Source of the DNA: Alphaproteobacteria bacterium GWF2_58_20
GTDB taxonomy: Bacteria; Pseudomonadota; Alphaproteobacteria; UBA1247
Assembly: GCA_001768735.1 (NCBI GenBank)
Contig: MEMB01000001.1
Coordinates: 1 to 64,000, forward strand
DNA length: 64,000 nucleotides
Reading direction: 5' to 3'
The notes below the pieces were generated by a model. The model was not told the DNA's origin. It was given only the letters and a program-made list of their open reading frames with translations, and did no database searches. Positions 9,448-17,617 of the stretch are shown here, piece after piece. Each line of letters starts with the position of its first letter. Within the stretch, counting starts at the first letter, position 1. Made by a program: the position numbers and the translations under genes.

Positions 9448-9900
9448 TTATCCCAAAGTTTCGTCGGCAAACAGGGCGTCAAACCGATCCAGCGCCGTTC
9501 TCGCCGGCTGACTGTTTTCAGGATTTTGGAAATGATTGGCAAAATTGAGGACGCAGCGTGTTTTTTCCAGAAGGAATTGCGCCTGTTCAAGAAGGCCTTT
9601 ATGTCCCGGAGGCGTGCTGATGCCGATGGCTGCGAGGTTTTTCCGGATGTCTTTTTCGGATGACGGGGGGCCGTCCAGGGTTTGGATGACATCCCGGAGC
9701 TGGGCGACGGATTCCAGGTCCCTTATGATGAGGGGAAAAGCATCCCCGTGCGTCACAAAGGCCATGGCGCTGGCTGCCTGGAATGTTTCTGCGGGAGGGG
9801 AGGAGGAAGATGTTTGGGTTGCACCCAGTGTCAGGCCGCCCAGGACAAGGCTGCCTGTAAATGACATCGTCAGGAATGATCGGATGATGCCAGCCAGCAT
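9448..9900 (-). CDS. Small exported protein of unknown function
   Basis: A 150-residue protein. The ATG at 9900 is preferred over an in-frame TTG two codons upstream because GGAAGG is 10 nt away. The N-terminus is a signal-like helix (FTGSLVLGGLTLGATQ) and the rest is predicted soluble and mainly helical, with a single Cys (KTRCVLNFANHF). No family is recognised. It faces the same way as the pilus operon and ends just upstream of its promoter, so it may be related to the pilus by position only. Confidence 0.55.
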   Translation of the reverse strand: MLAGIIRSFLTMSFTGSLVLGGLTLGATQTSSSSPPAETFQAASAMAFVTHGDAFPLIIRDLESVAQLRDVIQTLDGPPSSEKDIRKNLAAIGISTPPGHKGLLEQAQFLLEKTRCVLNFANHFQNPENSQPARTALDRFDALFADETLG

Positions 9901-9987
9901 GCGCAAACTGCCTTCCTTGATCTCTCCACATGCTGATTGTGCAGGTAAATGGCTAATGGTTTATGAATGGCCTCTGGTTTTGCCAAA

Positions 9988-10018
9988 TTGTTAAAAAAGT
10001 TTTGTTAACCAATATATG
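9988..10018 (+). promoter_or_regulatory. Weak candidate promoter of the V-type ATPase operon
   Basis: The 213-bp gap between the small exported gene and atpB is AT-rich. TTGTTA (9988-9993) with AATATA 17 nt later (10011-10016) is the best promoter-like pair. A CAGGTT/AACCTG dyad around 10040-10057 lies between it and the gene and could be a regulatory hairpin or operator. Confidence 0.25.
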
Positions 10019-10113
10019 CCATCCTTCAAAAGGATTTTCAGGTTGTGTTTAAACCTGTTGGATATCAATATTCTCCATGAATTCTGCGCTCTTTTCGGGC
10101 ATGAGGTGATGGA

Positions 10114-11442
10114 ATGACCAAATCGTTGATTCGCTATACGAATATTCTTGAGATTGTTGGAGATATCATCAAGGTTCGGGCCAAGGATGTCGCAAATGGC
10201 GAGCTGGCGGTTGTCCGCAATGGCAATGGCGAAAATTCCATGGCCCGCGTGATCGAACTGGCGGGGGATTCTGTAGCCTTGCAGGTGTTTGCGGGCGCCA
10301 AGGGGTTGTCCAATGATTCCAGCGTCCGTTTCCTGGGCAAGTCCATGGATGTGACGTATTCGCCCAGCATTTTGGGCCGCGTGTTTCGCGGGTCGGGCGA
10401 TCCCATGGATGGCGGTCCGGATCTGGGAGCGGATCCCCGCATCGACATTGGCGGACCGACGGTCAATCCGATGATGCGCGTGATGCCATCGAAAATGATC
10501 CGCACCGATGTGCCGATGATCGACCTCTTTAACTGTCTGGTGGAAAGCCAGAAGATTCCGGTGTTTTCGATTGCCGGTGAACCCTACAACCAGCTCCTCG
10601 CCCGCATCGCCATTCAGGCCGATGCCGATATTGTGGTTTTTGGTGGTCTGGGGCTGATTTTTGATGATTACCATTATTTCCGCAGCACGTTCGAGGCGGC
10701 GGGCGTTTTTGCGCGCACGGTCATGTTCATCAACCAGGCGTCCGATCCGATTGTGGAACGCCTTCTGGTTCCCGACATGGCGCTGGCGGTGGCGGAGAAG
10801 TTCGCGGTGGATGAAGGCAAGCGCGTGCTGGTCCTGCTCACCGACATGACGGCTTTTGCCGATGCCATGAAGGAGATCGGCATCGCCATGGAACATGTGC
10901 CTTCAAACCGCGGTTACATGGGCGATCTTTATAGCCAGCTGGCCAAGCGGTATGAAAAGGCCTGCGATTTCAAGGGTGCTGGCTCGGTGACGATTTTAAG
11001 CGTGACCACCATGCCGGGCAATGACGTGACTCATCCGGTGCCGGATAATACAGGCTATATTACCGAAGGCCAGTTCTACCTGCATGGCAAGGTGATCGAC
11101 CCGTTCGGTTCGCTGTCGCGCCTCAAGCAGCACGTGATCGGCACGGTGACGCGTGAGGATCATTCACAGATCATGAACACCATGATCCGTTTCTATGCCG
11201 CCGCCAAGGATGCGGAAAAGAAGCAGGCCATGGCATTTGAAATGTCGGCCTTTGACAACAAGCTCCTCCGGTTTGGTAAACTTTTTGCAGAACGGTTCAT
11301 GGACATCAATGTCTCCATGCCGCTGGAGAAAGCCCTTGATACCTGTTGGCAGACACTTGCGGAATGTTTCGAGTCATCCGAGCTGCTCATGAAAAAGGAA
11401 TTGGTGGACAAGTATTTCCCCAAATCGGCGGGAGCTGCGTAA
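10114..11442 (+). CDS. atpB: V/A-type ATP synthase subunit B
   Basis: A 442-residue non-catalytic nucleotide-binding subunit of the V1 headpiece. Family landmarks are the N-terminal beta barrel (residues 1-75), FRGSGDPMDGGP, FSIAGEPYNQLLARIA (degenerate P-loop region), VLVLLTDMTAFADAMKEI, EHVPSNRGYMGDLYSQLA and the C-terminal helical domain. GAGGTGATGG precedes the ATG. It is the first gene of a seven-gene operon; in chlamydiae and spirochaetes B follows A, so the operon here begins at an unusual point. Confidence 0.95.
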   Translation: MTKSLIRYTNILEIVGDIIKVRAKDVANGELAVVRNGNGENSMARVIELAGDSVALQVFAGAKGLSNDSSVRFLGKSMDVTYSPSILGRVFRGSGDPMDGGPDLGADPRIDIGGPTVNPMMRVMPSKMIRTDVPMIDLFNCLVESQKIPVFSIAGEPYNQLLARIAIQADADIVVFGGLGLIFDDYHYFRSTFEAAGVFARTVMFINQASDPIVERLLVPDMALAVAEKFAVDEGKRVLVLLTDMTAFADAMKEIGIAMEHVPSNRGYMGDLYSQLAKRYEKACDFKGAGSVTILSVTTMPGNDVTHPVPDNTGYITEGQFYLHGKVIDPFGSLSRLKQHVIGTVTREDHSQIMNTMIRFYAAAKDAEKKQAMAFEMSAFDNKLLRFGKLFAERFMDINVSMPLEKALDTCWQTLAECFESSELLMKKELVDKYFPKSAGAA

Positions 11443-12108
11443 GTGGCTGAAGTCGCACTCAATAAAACGTCTCTCAATCGGGAACGCTCTACCCAGCGGA
11501 CACTGGAAAAGTTCCTGCCATCCCTGCAGCTCAAGCGCCAGCAGCTGATGGCGGAAGAGGCACGGGCAAAGGAAGCTTGGCAGAAGGCGCGGGAAGAGCT
11601 TGAGGTGCAGCGACGGGAATCCCTTTCCATGCTGCCCATGATGGGCAGTGCGAACATGGATGTGGAGGGCCTTCTGAAGGTCAGCAATGTCGTCATGGAT
11701 GAGGAAAATCTTGTGGGCGTGCGGGTTCCACGGCTTGTCGGGGTATCTTTTGATGAAACGCCTTATGCGCTCCTGACCCGGCCGCATTGGGTGGACCGGC
11801 TGGTTGCTGATCTCAAGCGGATTTCCGAAGGCATGATCCGCCTTGCCGTGCTTGAGGAACGGGTCAAGCGCCTGGCAGTGGCGGTGACAAAACTTTCGCA
11901 GCGCGTCAACCTGTTTGAAAAGGTTCTCATTCCGCGCACCAAATCCAACATTCACCGGATCCGCATATTCCTCTCTGATACCGAACGGGCCGCCGTGGTG
12001 CGCTCCAAGATTGCCAAGCGCAAGCGGGCTGTGGCCAGTGGCGAGGTTTTTGAAGAAGACGGAGAAATCACCTTCGAGGTCATTGAGGAAGGGGAGGAAA
12101 ACACATGA
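11443..12108 (+). CDS. atpD: V/A-type ATP synthase subunit D (central stalk)
   Basis: A 221-residue protein starting with GTG directly after the atpB stop; GGGAG lies inside the end of atpB. Two long helices at both ends (RSTQRTLEKFLPSLQLKRQQ and LAVAVTKLSQRVNLFEKVLI) form the coiled coil that rotates inside the A3B3 ring. The C-terminus is acidic. It overlaps atpI by 4 bp. Confidence 0.92.
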   Translation: MAEVALNKTSLNRERSTQRTLEKFLPSLQLKRQQLMAEEARAKEAWQKAREELEVQRRESLSMLPMMGSANMDVEGLLKVSNVVMDEENLVGVRVPRLVGVSFDETPYALLTRPHWVDRLVADLKRISEGMIRLAVLEERVKRLAVAVTKLSQRVNLFEKVLIPRTKSNIHRIRIFLSDTERAAVVRSKIAKRKRAVASGEVFEEDGEITFEVIEEGEENT

Positions 12109-13913
12109 CAATTTGTCCGGTACAAAAAGTCACCCTGTTCGGCCTGTCTTCCGAAAAACGCCAGGTCCTCGAAAATCTTCAGGAACTTGGGATTGTCCAT
12201 GTCTCTGACATAAATAATCCAAACCGTGTTCCCGAACGGCCCGGACTGGGCGATCTTGATTCCTACAAGGCGTTCAAGTACCTGATGTCTGCGCCTTCCC
12301 GCCGTCGCCAGATCACATCCCAAGCTGGCTTTGATGCGCAGGGGGTTGTGGAGGATACGCTTCAGGTGCAGGACCGGATTGCCGAGCTGACGCAAAGCCG
12401 GGATCACCTCATTGAAAAAATCCGGCAACTTGAACCATGGGGGGATTTCAGTTTTCCGACGCTTGAGGACATGGGAGGAAACCATCTCTGGTTTTATACT
12501 GTGCCGCGCTCACGTTTGCAGGCGCTTTCCAGTCTTTCTTCGCCTTGGGAGATTGTTCGCGTTGAAGGGGATGCCCATTATGTTGTGGTCGTGGCGCCCG
12601 AGGAACCTTCCGGCATTCCGGTTCCGCGCACCCATACCGGTGCGGTGCCGCTGTCGGTATTGCGTCAGCAGCTTGACCATTGCGAAATGGAAGTGGATGA
12701 ACTTGAAGCGCAGCGTATTGTCCTGACACATTGGTGTTCCCTGCTGGCCCGCCATCTGGCAACAGCCGAGGACATGGCCAACATTGGCCAGGCGATTTCC
12801 TGTTCATTTGATGATCAGGTGTTGATGGGCGTCCAGGGGTGGGTGCGCAAGGACCATGCGGAAAAGGTGGAAGCCTTTGCCCGTCGCCATGGGCTTGTCT
12901 GCGTGCTGGCTGATCCGGATCTTTCCGATCATCCTCCGACCCTGCTGTCCAATCCCGACCGTTTCGGCGGGGGTGAGGAAGTTGTCAAGTTTTACAGCAT
13001 GCCGGGATATCGGACAGTGGATCCTTCCCTGGCGATTTTCTTCCTGTTCAGCCTCTTTTTTGCCATAATCACCTCGGATGCCGGTTATGCGGTTGTTCTT
13101 GGTTTCCTCCTGATGGGGTTCTGGGGAAAACTGTCGCAGAGCCATAGTGGCCGACGCTTGGCCCGCCTTGGCCTCATGATTGTCGGGATGTGTTTCATGT
13201 GGGGTGTTCTGGCTGGCAGTTATTTTGGTTTCAAGCCCCCTGCCGGAAGTTTTCCCGCGCGTTTTGCGGTCATTGACGTAAGCGACACCGGGTTCATGAT
13301 GAAGCTGTCGATCCTCATTGGTGTCCTGCATCTCCTTCTGGCCAACGCCATGGCGGCCTGGAGCCACAGGGGAAGCCTTGCTGCCGTTGTGCCAGTATCA
13401 TGGATGGCGCTGATTGCGGGAGGGGCCATGGCCGGTTTCGGCACCATGGGCGACATTCCGTCCATTGTTACGCCGGGCTATGTCCTGGCCGGGGTTGGGG
13501 GACTTGGCGTTTTCCTGTTCTCGGCCCCCGAGATGCTGCCGCCCCGCCGGCCCATGGACGTTTTGCGCATCATTCTGGCGGGGCTTCTGGGGTTGACCAA
13601 AATCACCTCGGCCTTTGGGGATGCCCTCAGCTACCTGCGTCTTTTTGCGCTGGGCCTTGCCGGGTCCTCCTTGGCCATGACCTTCAACCAGCTTGCCATG
13701 AACGCGGCCGACAGCCTGCCCGGTATCGGCCTTATCATTGCTTTTGTCACCCTGGTGGCAGGGCATGGCTTGAACATTGTCCTGAGCATCATGGGCGGTG
13801 TTGTGCACGGGCTTCGCTTGAACGTGCTTGAATTTTTCAACTGGTGCATTACGGAAGAGGGATATCCCTTCCGGGCTTTTGCAAAAAAGGAGATTGCAAC
13901 GTGGACACCCTGA
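12105..13913 (+). CDS. atpI: V/A-type ATP synthase subunit I (membrane stator)
   Basis: A 602-residue subunit I/a homologue. The cytoplasmic N-terminal half (1-290) begins with MTICPVQKVTLFGLSSEKRQ and contains helical stalk segments. The C-terminal half carries the membrane helices, including FFLFSLFFAIITSDAGYAVV, LHLLLANAMAAW and SAFGDALSYLRLFALGLAG. The last contains the arginine of the ion path. It forms the half-channels beside the K ring. The start overlaps atpD (ATGA) and the end overlaps atpK by 13 bp. Confidence 0.93.
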   Translation: MTICPVQKVTLFGLSSEKRQVLENLQELGIVHVSDINNPNRVPERPGLGDLDSYKAFKYLMSAPSRRRQITSQAGFDAQGVVEDTLQVQDRIAELTQSRDHLIEKIRQLEPWGDFSFPTLEDMGGNHLWFYTVPRSRLQALSSLSSPWEIVRVEGDAHYVVVVAPEEPSGIPVPRTHTGAVPLSVLRQQLDHCEMEVDELEAQRIVLTHWCSLLARHLATAEDMANIGQAISCSFDDQVLMGVQGWVRKDHAEKVEAFARRHGLVCVLADPDLSDHPPTLLSNPDRFGGGEEVVKFYSMPGYRTVDPSLAIFFLFSLFFAIITSDAGYAVVLGFLLMGFWGKLSQSHSGRRLARLGLMIVGMCFMWGVLAGSYFGFKPPAGSFPARFAVIDVSDTGFMMKLSILIGVLHLLLANAMAAWSHRGSLAAVVPVSWMALIAGGAMAGFGTMGDIPSIVTPGYVLAGVGGLGVFLFSAPEMLPPRRPMDVLRIILAGLLGLTKITSAFGDALSYLRLFALGLAGSSLAMTFNQLAMNAADSLPGIGLIIAFVTLVAGHGLNIVLSIMGGVVHGLRLNVLEFFNWCITEEGYPFRAFAKKEIATWTP

Positions 13914-14347
13914 TCATTTTCCTGGGCTGGATCGGCCTGTTTTCAACCCTTGCCCTGCCGGCCATCGGCAGCACCCTTGGCTGTACACGCGCCGGCCAGG
14001 CGGCCATCGGCGCCATGCTGGAGGTCAACGGAGGCTATGGGCGTTTTGTCGGCGTTTCCGCGATGCCGTCCTCACAGACCATTTACGGGGTTGTGATGAT
14101 GATGGTCCTCAAGGGCAACGGGGTTTCCGTCGAACGTTCGCCCGGCCTGTTTGCCGTTGGCATTGCAGCTGGCATTGCCATGATGATGAGCGCCATCATG
14201 CAGGGGGAATGCGCGGCTTCGGCCATTAATGTTTCCAAGAGCAAGCCGGAAGTGTTCGGCGTGTCGGTGGCACCTGCGGCGATCGTCGAAGGTTTTGCCA
14301 TCTTCGTGCTGGTGTTCACGCTGGTGCTTGCCAAGAATATCGGGTAA
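13901..14347 (+). CDS. atpK: V/A-type ATP synthase subunit K (rotor ring)
   Basis: The GTG start at 13901 is chosen because AAAGGAG lies 8 nt upstream and the product then begins at the first membrane helix (MDTLIIFLGWIG). The 148-residue product has four membrane helices, a fused double hairpin. Hairpin 1 has MPSSQTIYG and no acidic residue; hairpin 2 has IMQGECAA and helix 4 has IVEGFAIF. These match Thr64-Gln65, Gln110 and Glu139, which hold Na+ in Enterococcus hirae NtpK, with Ser for Thr64 and Met for Leu61. Na+ coupling is therefore likely but not proven. Confidence 0.92.
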   Translation: MDTLIIFLGWIGLFSTLALPAIGSTLGCTRAGQAAIGAMLEVNGGYGRFVGVSAMPSSQTIYGVVMMMVLKGNGVSVERSPGLFAVGIAAGIAMMMSAIMQGECAASAINVSKSKPEVFGVSVAPAAIVEGFAIFVLVFTLVLAKNIG

Positions 14348-14353
14348 GCGGCC

Positions 14354-15031
14354 ATGCATGAAACCGAGATCAAGGCATCTGGTGTCCAGGAACTGATCGA
14401 CCGTTTGCGCGATCAGGGGGCGGCATCCGGACGGGCCGAGGCTGAGCGGATCATTCATGAAGCCCGTGAACAGGCCCATGAGATCCTCAAGCGCGCCAAG
14501 GAAGATGCCCATGCCATTGTGACCGAAGCCGAAGGCGAGGCACAGCGCAACGAGACGGCGGGTGAGGAAGCCCTCAAGCTTGCCGTGCGGGATTCCTTCC
14601 TGCACATGAAAGAGCAGGTAACGGTTCAGTTCCGCAGCATTGTTGGGCGCCTGGTATCCTTGCAGATGAAGGATCCGGAGTTCCTGCGCAGGCTTATCCT
14701 GGAAGTGGCCCGCAAGTCGGCCGAGGAGCAGACGCAGGGACGTCCGTTTGAGGTCCTGTTGCCAAAGGATGTGGTGGGGCTGGATGACTTGCGGCAAAAT
14801 CCTGAGGAAATCCGCGAAGGCGGGTTGAGCCATCTGGTGGCCCAGATTTCCGCAGACATGTTGCGGGAAGGCATTGAGGTGCGTGTCGGGGATGGAAATC
14901 AGCCCGGCATCATGCTCAAGCTCAAGGATGAGGATCTTGTGATCGACCTGACAGACCAGGCAATTGCATCCTACCTCCAGGCCCATCTCCTGCCACGCTT
15001 CCGTGCCCTGCTTGACGGCATTGTGCATTGA
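14354..15031 (+). CDS. atpE: V/A-type ATP synthase subunit E (peripheral stalk)
   Basis: A 225-residue protein with a long charged N-terminal helix rich in Ala/Glu/Arg (AEAERIIHEAREQAHEILKR onward), the stalk coiled coil, and a globular C-terminal domain (FEVLLPKDVVGL, EGIEVRVGDG). It belongs to the peripheral stalk family. It starts 6 bp after atpK. In chlamydial operons E is the first gene, whereas here it is fifth. Confidence 0.88.
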   Translation: MHETEIKASGVQELIDRLRDQGAASGRAEAERIIHEAREQAHEILKRAKEDAHAIVTEAEGEAQRNETAGEEALKLAVRDSFLHMKEQVTVQFRSIVGRLVSLQMKDPEFLRRLILEVARKSAEEQTQGRPFEVLLPKDVVGLDDLRQNPEEIREGGLSHLVAQISADMLREGIEVRVGDGNQPGIMLKLKDEDLVIDLTDQAIASYLQAHLLPRFRALLDGIVH

Positions 15032-15045
15032 CGAGGGGATGATCC

Positions 15046-15729
15046 TTGAGCAACCACTACTACACATTGATCGCCGGACTGCCGCATCTGCCCAAGCGGT
15101 TTGACGACAGTCCGCGTCCGCCGATCAGTCGTCCGCGTCTTGAGGGGTGGCTGGCCAACCAGCTCAAGCCCGAGGATGCGGAGGTGGCTAACGACATGAT
15201 CGCCTACCTGCGCTGGGCCCGCCATACGCAGGATGAGACGGTTGAGGAAGTGCGCGATTTTTGTGAGGGGTTGCTGGAAAAGACTTCCAGTCGGGTGTTG
15301 CAGGAGATTGTGTCTTTTGTCATGGACATGCGGACCATTCTTGTGGCCTTGCGCATGCGAAACAAAAAGATGCCAGCTCCGGTGCCCGGCGAGGAATGGG
15401 GGGTTGGGCGTCTGGTTGAACGCCTGCGCCAGAATTGGAATGTTCCCGATTTCCGTCTGGGACGTGATTACCCTTGGGTGGGAGAATTTTCCAGCCTGCT
15501 TGCAGATGGGAATACCCTGGCACTGGAACATCGCATCAATGATGTGATGTGGGATTTTCTCCGCCACATTGGTGAGGGACATTATTTTACCTTCGAGGCG
15601 GTTCTCGTTTATCTCGGACGCTGGGATATCGTGGATCGCTGGACAAGTTACAACGCGCAGGCCGCAGCGGAAAAACACGCCCGGCTCTTGATGGAGGCCA
15701 TCGGTGAGCAATCAGCACTCTTCGCTTGA
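15046..15729 (+). CDS. DUF2764 family protein, V-ATPase-associated
   Basis: A 227-residue protein with a TTG start supported by GAGGGG 9 nt upstream. The opening NHYYTLIAGLPHLPK is the hallmark of the DUF2764 family, which lies between subunits E and A in chlamydial and spirochaetal V-ATPase operons and probably substitutes for the C subunit. The rest is helical. It overlaps atpA by 26 bp. The C-like role is inferred from operon position in other phyla. Confidence 0.8.
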   Translation: MSNHYYTLIAGLPHLPKRFDDSPRPPISRPRLEGWLANQLKPEDAEVANDMIAYLRWARHTQDETVEEVRDFCEGLLEKTSSRVLQEIVSFVMDMRTILVALRMRNKKMPAPVPGEEWGVGRLVERLRQNWNVPDFRLGRDYPWVGEFSSLLADGNTLALEHRINDVMWDFLRHIGEGHYFTFEAVLVYLGRWDIVDRWTSYNAQAAAEKHARLLMEAIGEQSALFA

Positions 15730-17530
15730 AAACAACAAGGAAACCGCTTTTAAGGTAACGGGGATTGCGCGGGTGGTTGCCGTGCGCGACAACCTTTTGC
15801 GCATCCGGACGGATGAAGGCGCCCTGACCAAGAACGAGGTGGTCTATGTTTGTATGGGCGAGCAGCGCTTGCGCGCCGAAGTCCTGCGCATCATGGGCCG
15901 GACCGCCGATATCCAGGTTTTTGAGGATACCACGGGCGTCCGCATCGGGGACAAGGTGGAGATGACGGGGGAACTCCTGTCAGTGACCCTCGGGCCGGGC
16001 CTGCTTGGCCAGGTGTATGACGGATTGCAGAACCCGCTTTCGGTGCTGGCATCCGAATATGGCTTCTTCCTGCCGCGCGGCGTTTATGTTGAGCCGTTGA
16101 ACCTCCAGCATCGCTGGGCCTTTGAGCCTTCGGTCACGGTGGGGGCGAAACTGCGCGCCGGGGATATCATCGGCTCCGTCCAGGAAACCCATTTCCGCCA
16201 TCACATCATGATCCCCTTCAATGAGGTTGGCCAGGTTGAAGTCACCTGGATCCAGGGCGGCGATTTTACCATTGAACAGACCGTTTGCCGCATTGTGGAT
16301 GCCAAGGGGGCTGAACGCGATGTTACCCTGACCCAGCGCTGGCCGGTTCGCCGTCCCATCCCGACCCACATGCTGACCACGCGCATTGCCGAACGCCTGT
16401 TCCCGCTGGAGCCGCTTACCACCACCACCCGCATCATCGACACCTTCTTTCCCATTGCCCGCGGTGGAACGGCGTGCATTCCCGGCCCGTTCGGCGCGGG
16501 AAAGACCGTGCTGCAAGGACTGATGGCCCGTTATGCCTCGGTGGATATTGTCATTATCGTGGCGTGTGGTGAACGTGCCGGCGAAGTGGTGGAAACCATC
16601 ACCGAATTCCCGCACATGCAGGATCCGCGCACCGGCGGTTCGCTGATGGACCGCACCATCATTATCTGCAACACGTCCTCCATGCCGGTGGCGGCGCGCG
16701 AAGCCTCCATCTATACCGGTATCACCCTGGGGGAATACTATCGCCAGATGGGGTACAATGTTCTGCTGCTGGCCGATTCCACCTCACGCTGGGCGCAGGC
16801 CATGCGCGAAACCTCGGGCCGTATGGAGGAAATCCCGGGCGAGGAAGCCTTCCCCGCCTATCTCGATTCCTCCGTCAAGGGATTATATGAGCGGGCAGGC
16901 GTCATCAAGATGGCGCATGGCACCGGCAGCCTCACCCTCATTGGCACCGTATCGCCCGCAGGCGGCAACTTCGAGGAGCCGGTGACCCAGTCCACCCTGG
17001 GAACGGTCAAGGCCTTCCTTGGCCTGTCCTATGACCGGGCTTACAAGCGTTTCTATCCGGCGATTGATCCGCTGATCTCGTGGTCGCGCTATCTTGACCA
17101 GTTGCAACCCTATTTCAAGGAAAACGTGCATCCGGAATGGAACACCAAGGTGTCCGGATTCATGGATTTGCTGCGTCGGGGCGAGTCTATTGGACAGATG
17201 ATGCAGGTGACTGGTGAGGAAGGCATCAGCGTCGAAGATTTCACCACCTTGCAGAAAGCCCTCATGCTCGACACCGTATATCTCCAGCAGGACGCCTATG
17301 ATGCGGTGGACGTGACGGTACCGATGGAGCGCCAGCGTGAAATGCTGCTGTTGCTGGGGGATATTCTTGGGCGTACTTACCATTTCGAGGACAAGGAGCG
17401 GGTGCGGAGTTTCTTTACCCAGCTTTCCGGCTTGTTCAAGAATCTCAATTATTCGGAATCGGAATCAACAAAGTTCAAGGATTACATGGGGCAAATCACG
17501 TCTGCGGTGGAAGCTGCGCCACAGGCATGA
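15704..17530 (+). CDS. atpA: V/A-type ATP synthase catalytic subunit A
   Basis: A 608-residue catalytic subunit with a GTG start preceded by GGAGG. Landmarks: N-terminal barrel, the non-homologous insert typical of A subunits (residues ~110-190), P-loop GPFGAGKTV near 264, CGERAGEVVE, and LLADSTSRWAQAMRE near 360. It hydrolyses or makes ATP at the A/B interface. It is the last gene of the operon and is followed by an intrinsic terminator. No F or G/H subunit gene is seen, as in chlamydiae. Confidence 0.96.
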   Translation: MSNQHSSLENNKETAFKVTGIARVVAVRDNLLRIRTDEGALTKNEVVYVCMGEQRLRAEVLRIMGRTADIQVFEDTTGVRIGDKVEMTGELLSVTLGPGLLGQVYDGLQNPLSVLASEYGFFLPRGVYVEPLNLQHRWAFEPSVTVGAKLRAGDIIGSVQETHFRHHIMIPFNEVGQVEVTWIQGGDFTIEQTVCRIVDAKGAERDVTLTQRWPVRRPIPTHMLTTRIAERLFPLEPLTTTTRIIDTFFPIARGGTACIPGPFGAGKTVLQGLMARYASVDIVIIVACGERAGEVVETITEFPHMQDPRTGGSLMDRTIIICNTSSMPVAAREASIYTGITLGEYYRQMGYNVLLLADSTSRWAQAMRETSGRMEEIPGEEAFPAYLDSSVKGLYERAGVIKMAHGTGSLTLIGTVSPAGGNFEEPVTQSTLGTVKAFLGLSYDRAYKRFYPAIDPLISWSRYLDQLQPYFKENVHPEWNTKVSGFMDLLRRGESIGQMMQVTGEEGISVEDFTTLQKALMLDTVYLQQDAYDAVDVTVPMERQREMLLLLGDILGRTYHFEDKERVRSFFTQLSGLFKNLNYSESESTKFKDYMGQITSAVEAAPQA

Positions 17531-17557
17531 AGACATGAGCCCTTGACCAGAAGGCAG

Positions 17558-17597
17558 GCCCCGGTGCAAAACAAGGCATCGGGGTTTGTTTTTTTTT
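17558..17597 (+). terminator. Intrinsic terminator after the V-ATPase operon
   Basis: CCCCGGTGC (17559-17567) pairs with GCATCGGGG (17576-17584) with one G-T pair, followed by a T-rich run to 17597. It lies 28 bp after the atpA stop. Confidence 0.8.
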
Positions 17598-17617
17598 GAA
17601 AGTGGAAGTGAAGAATC

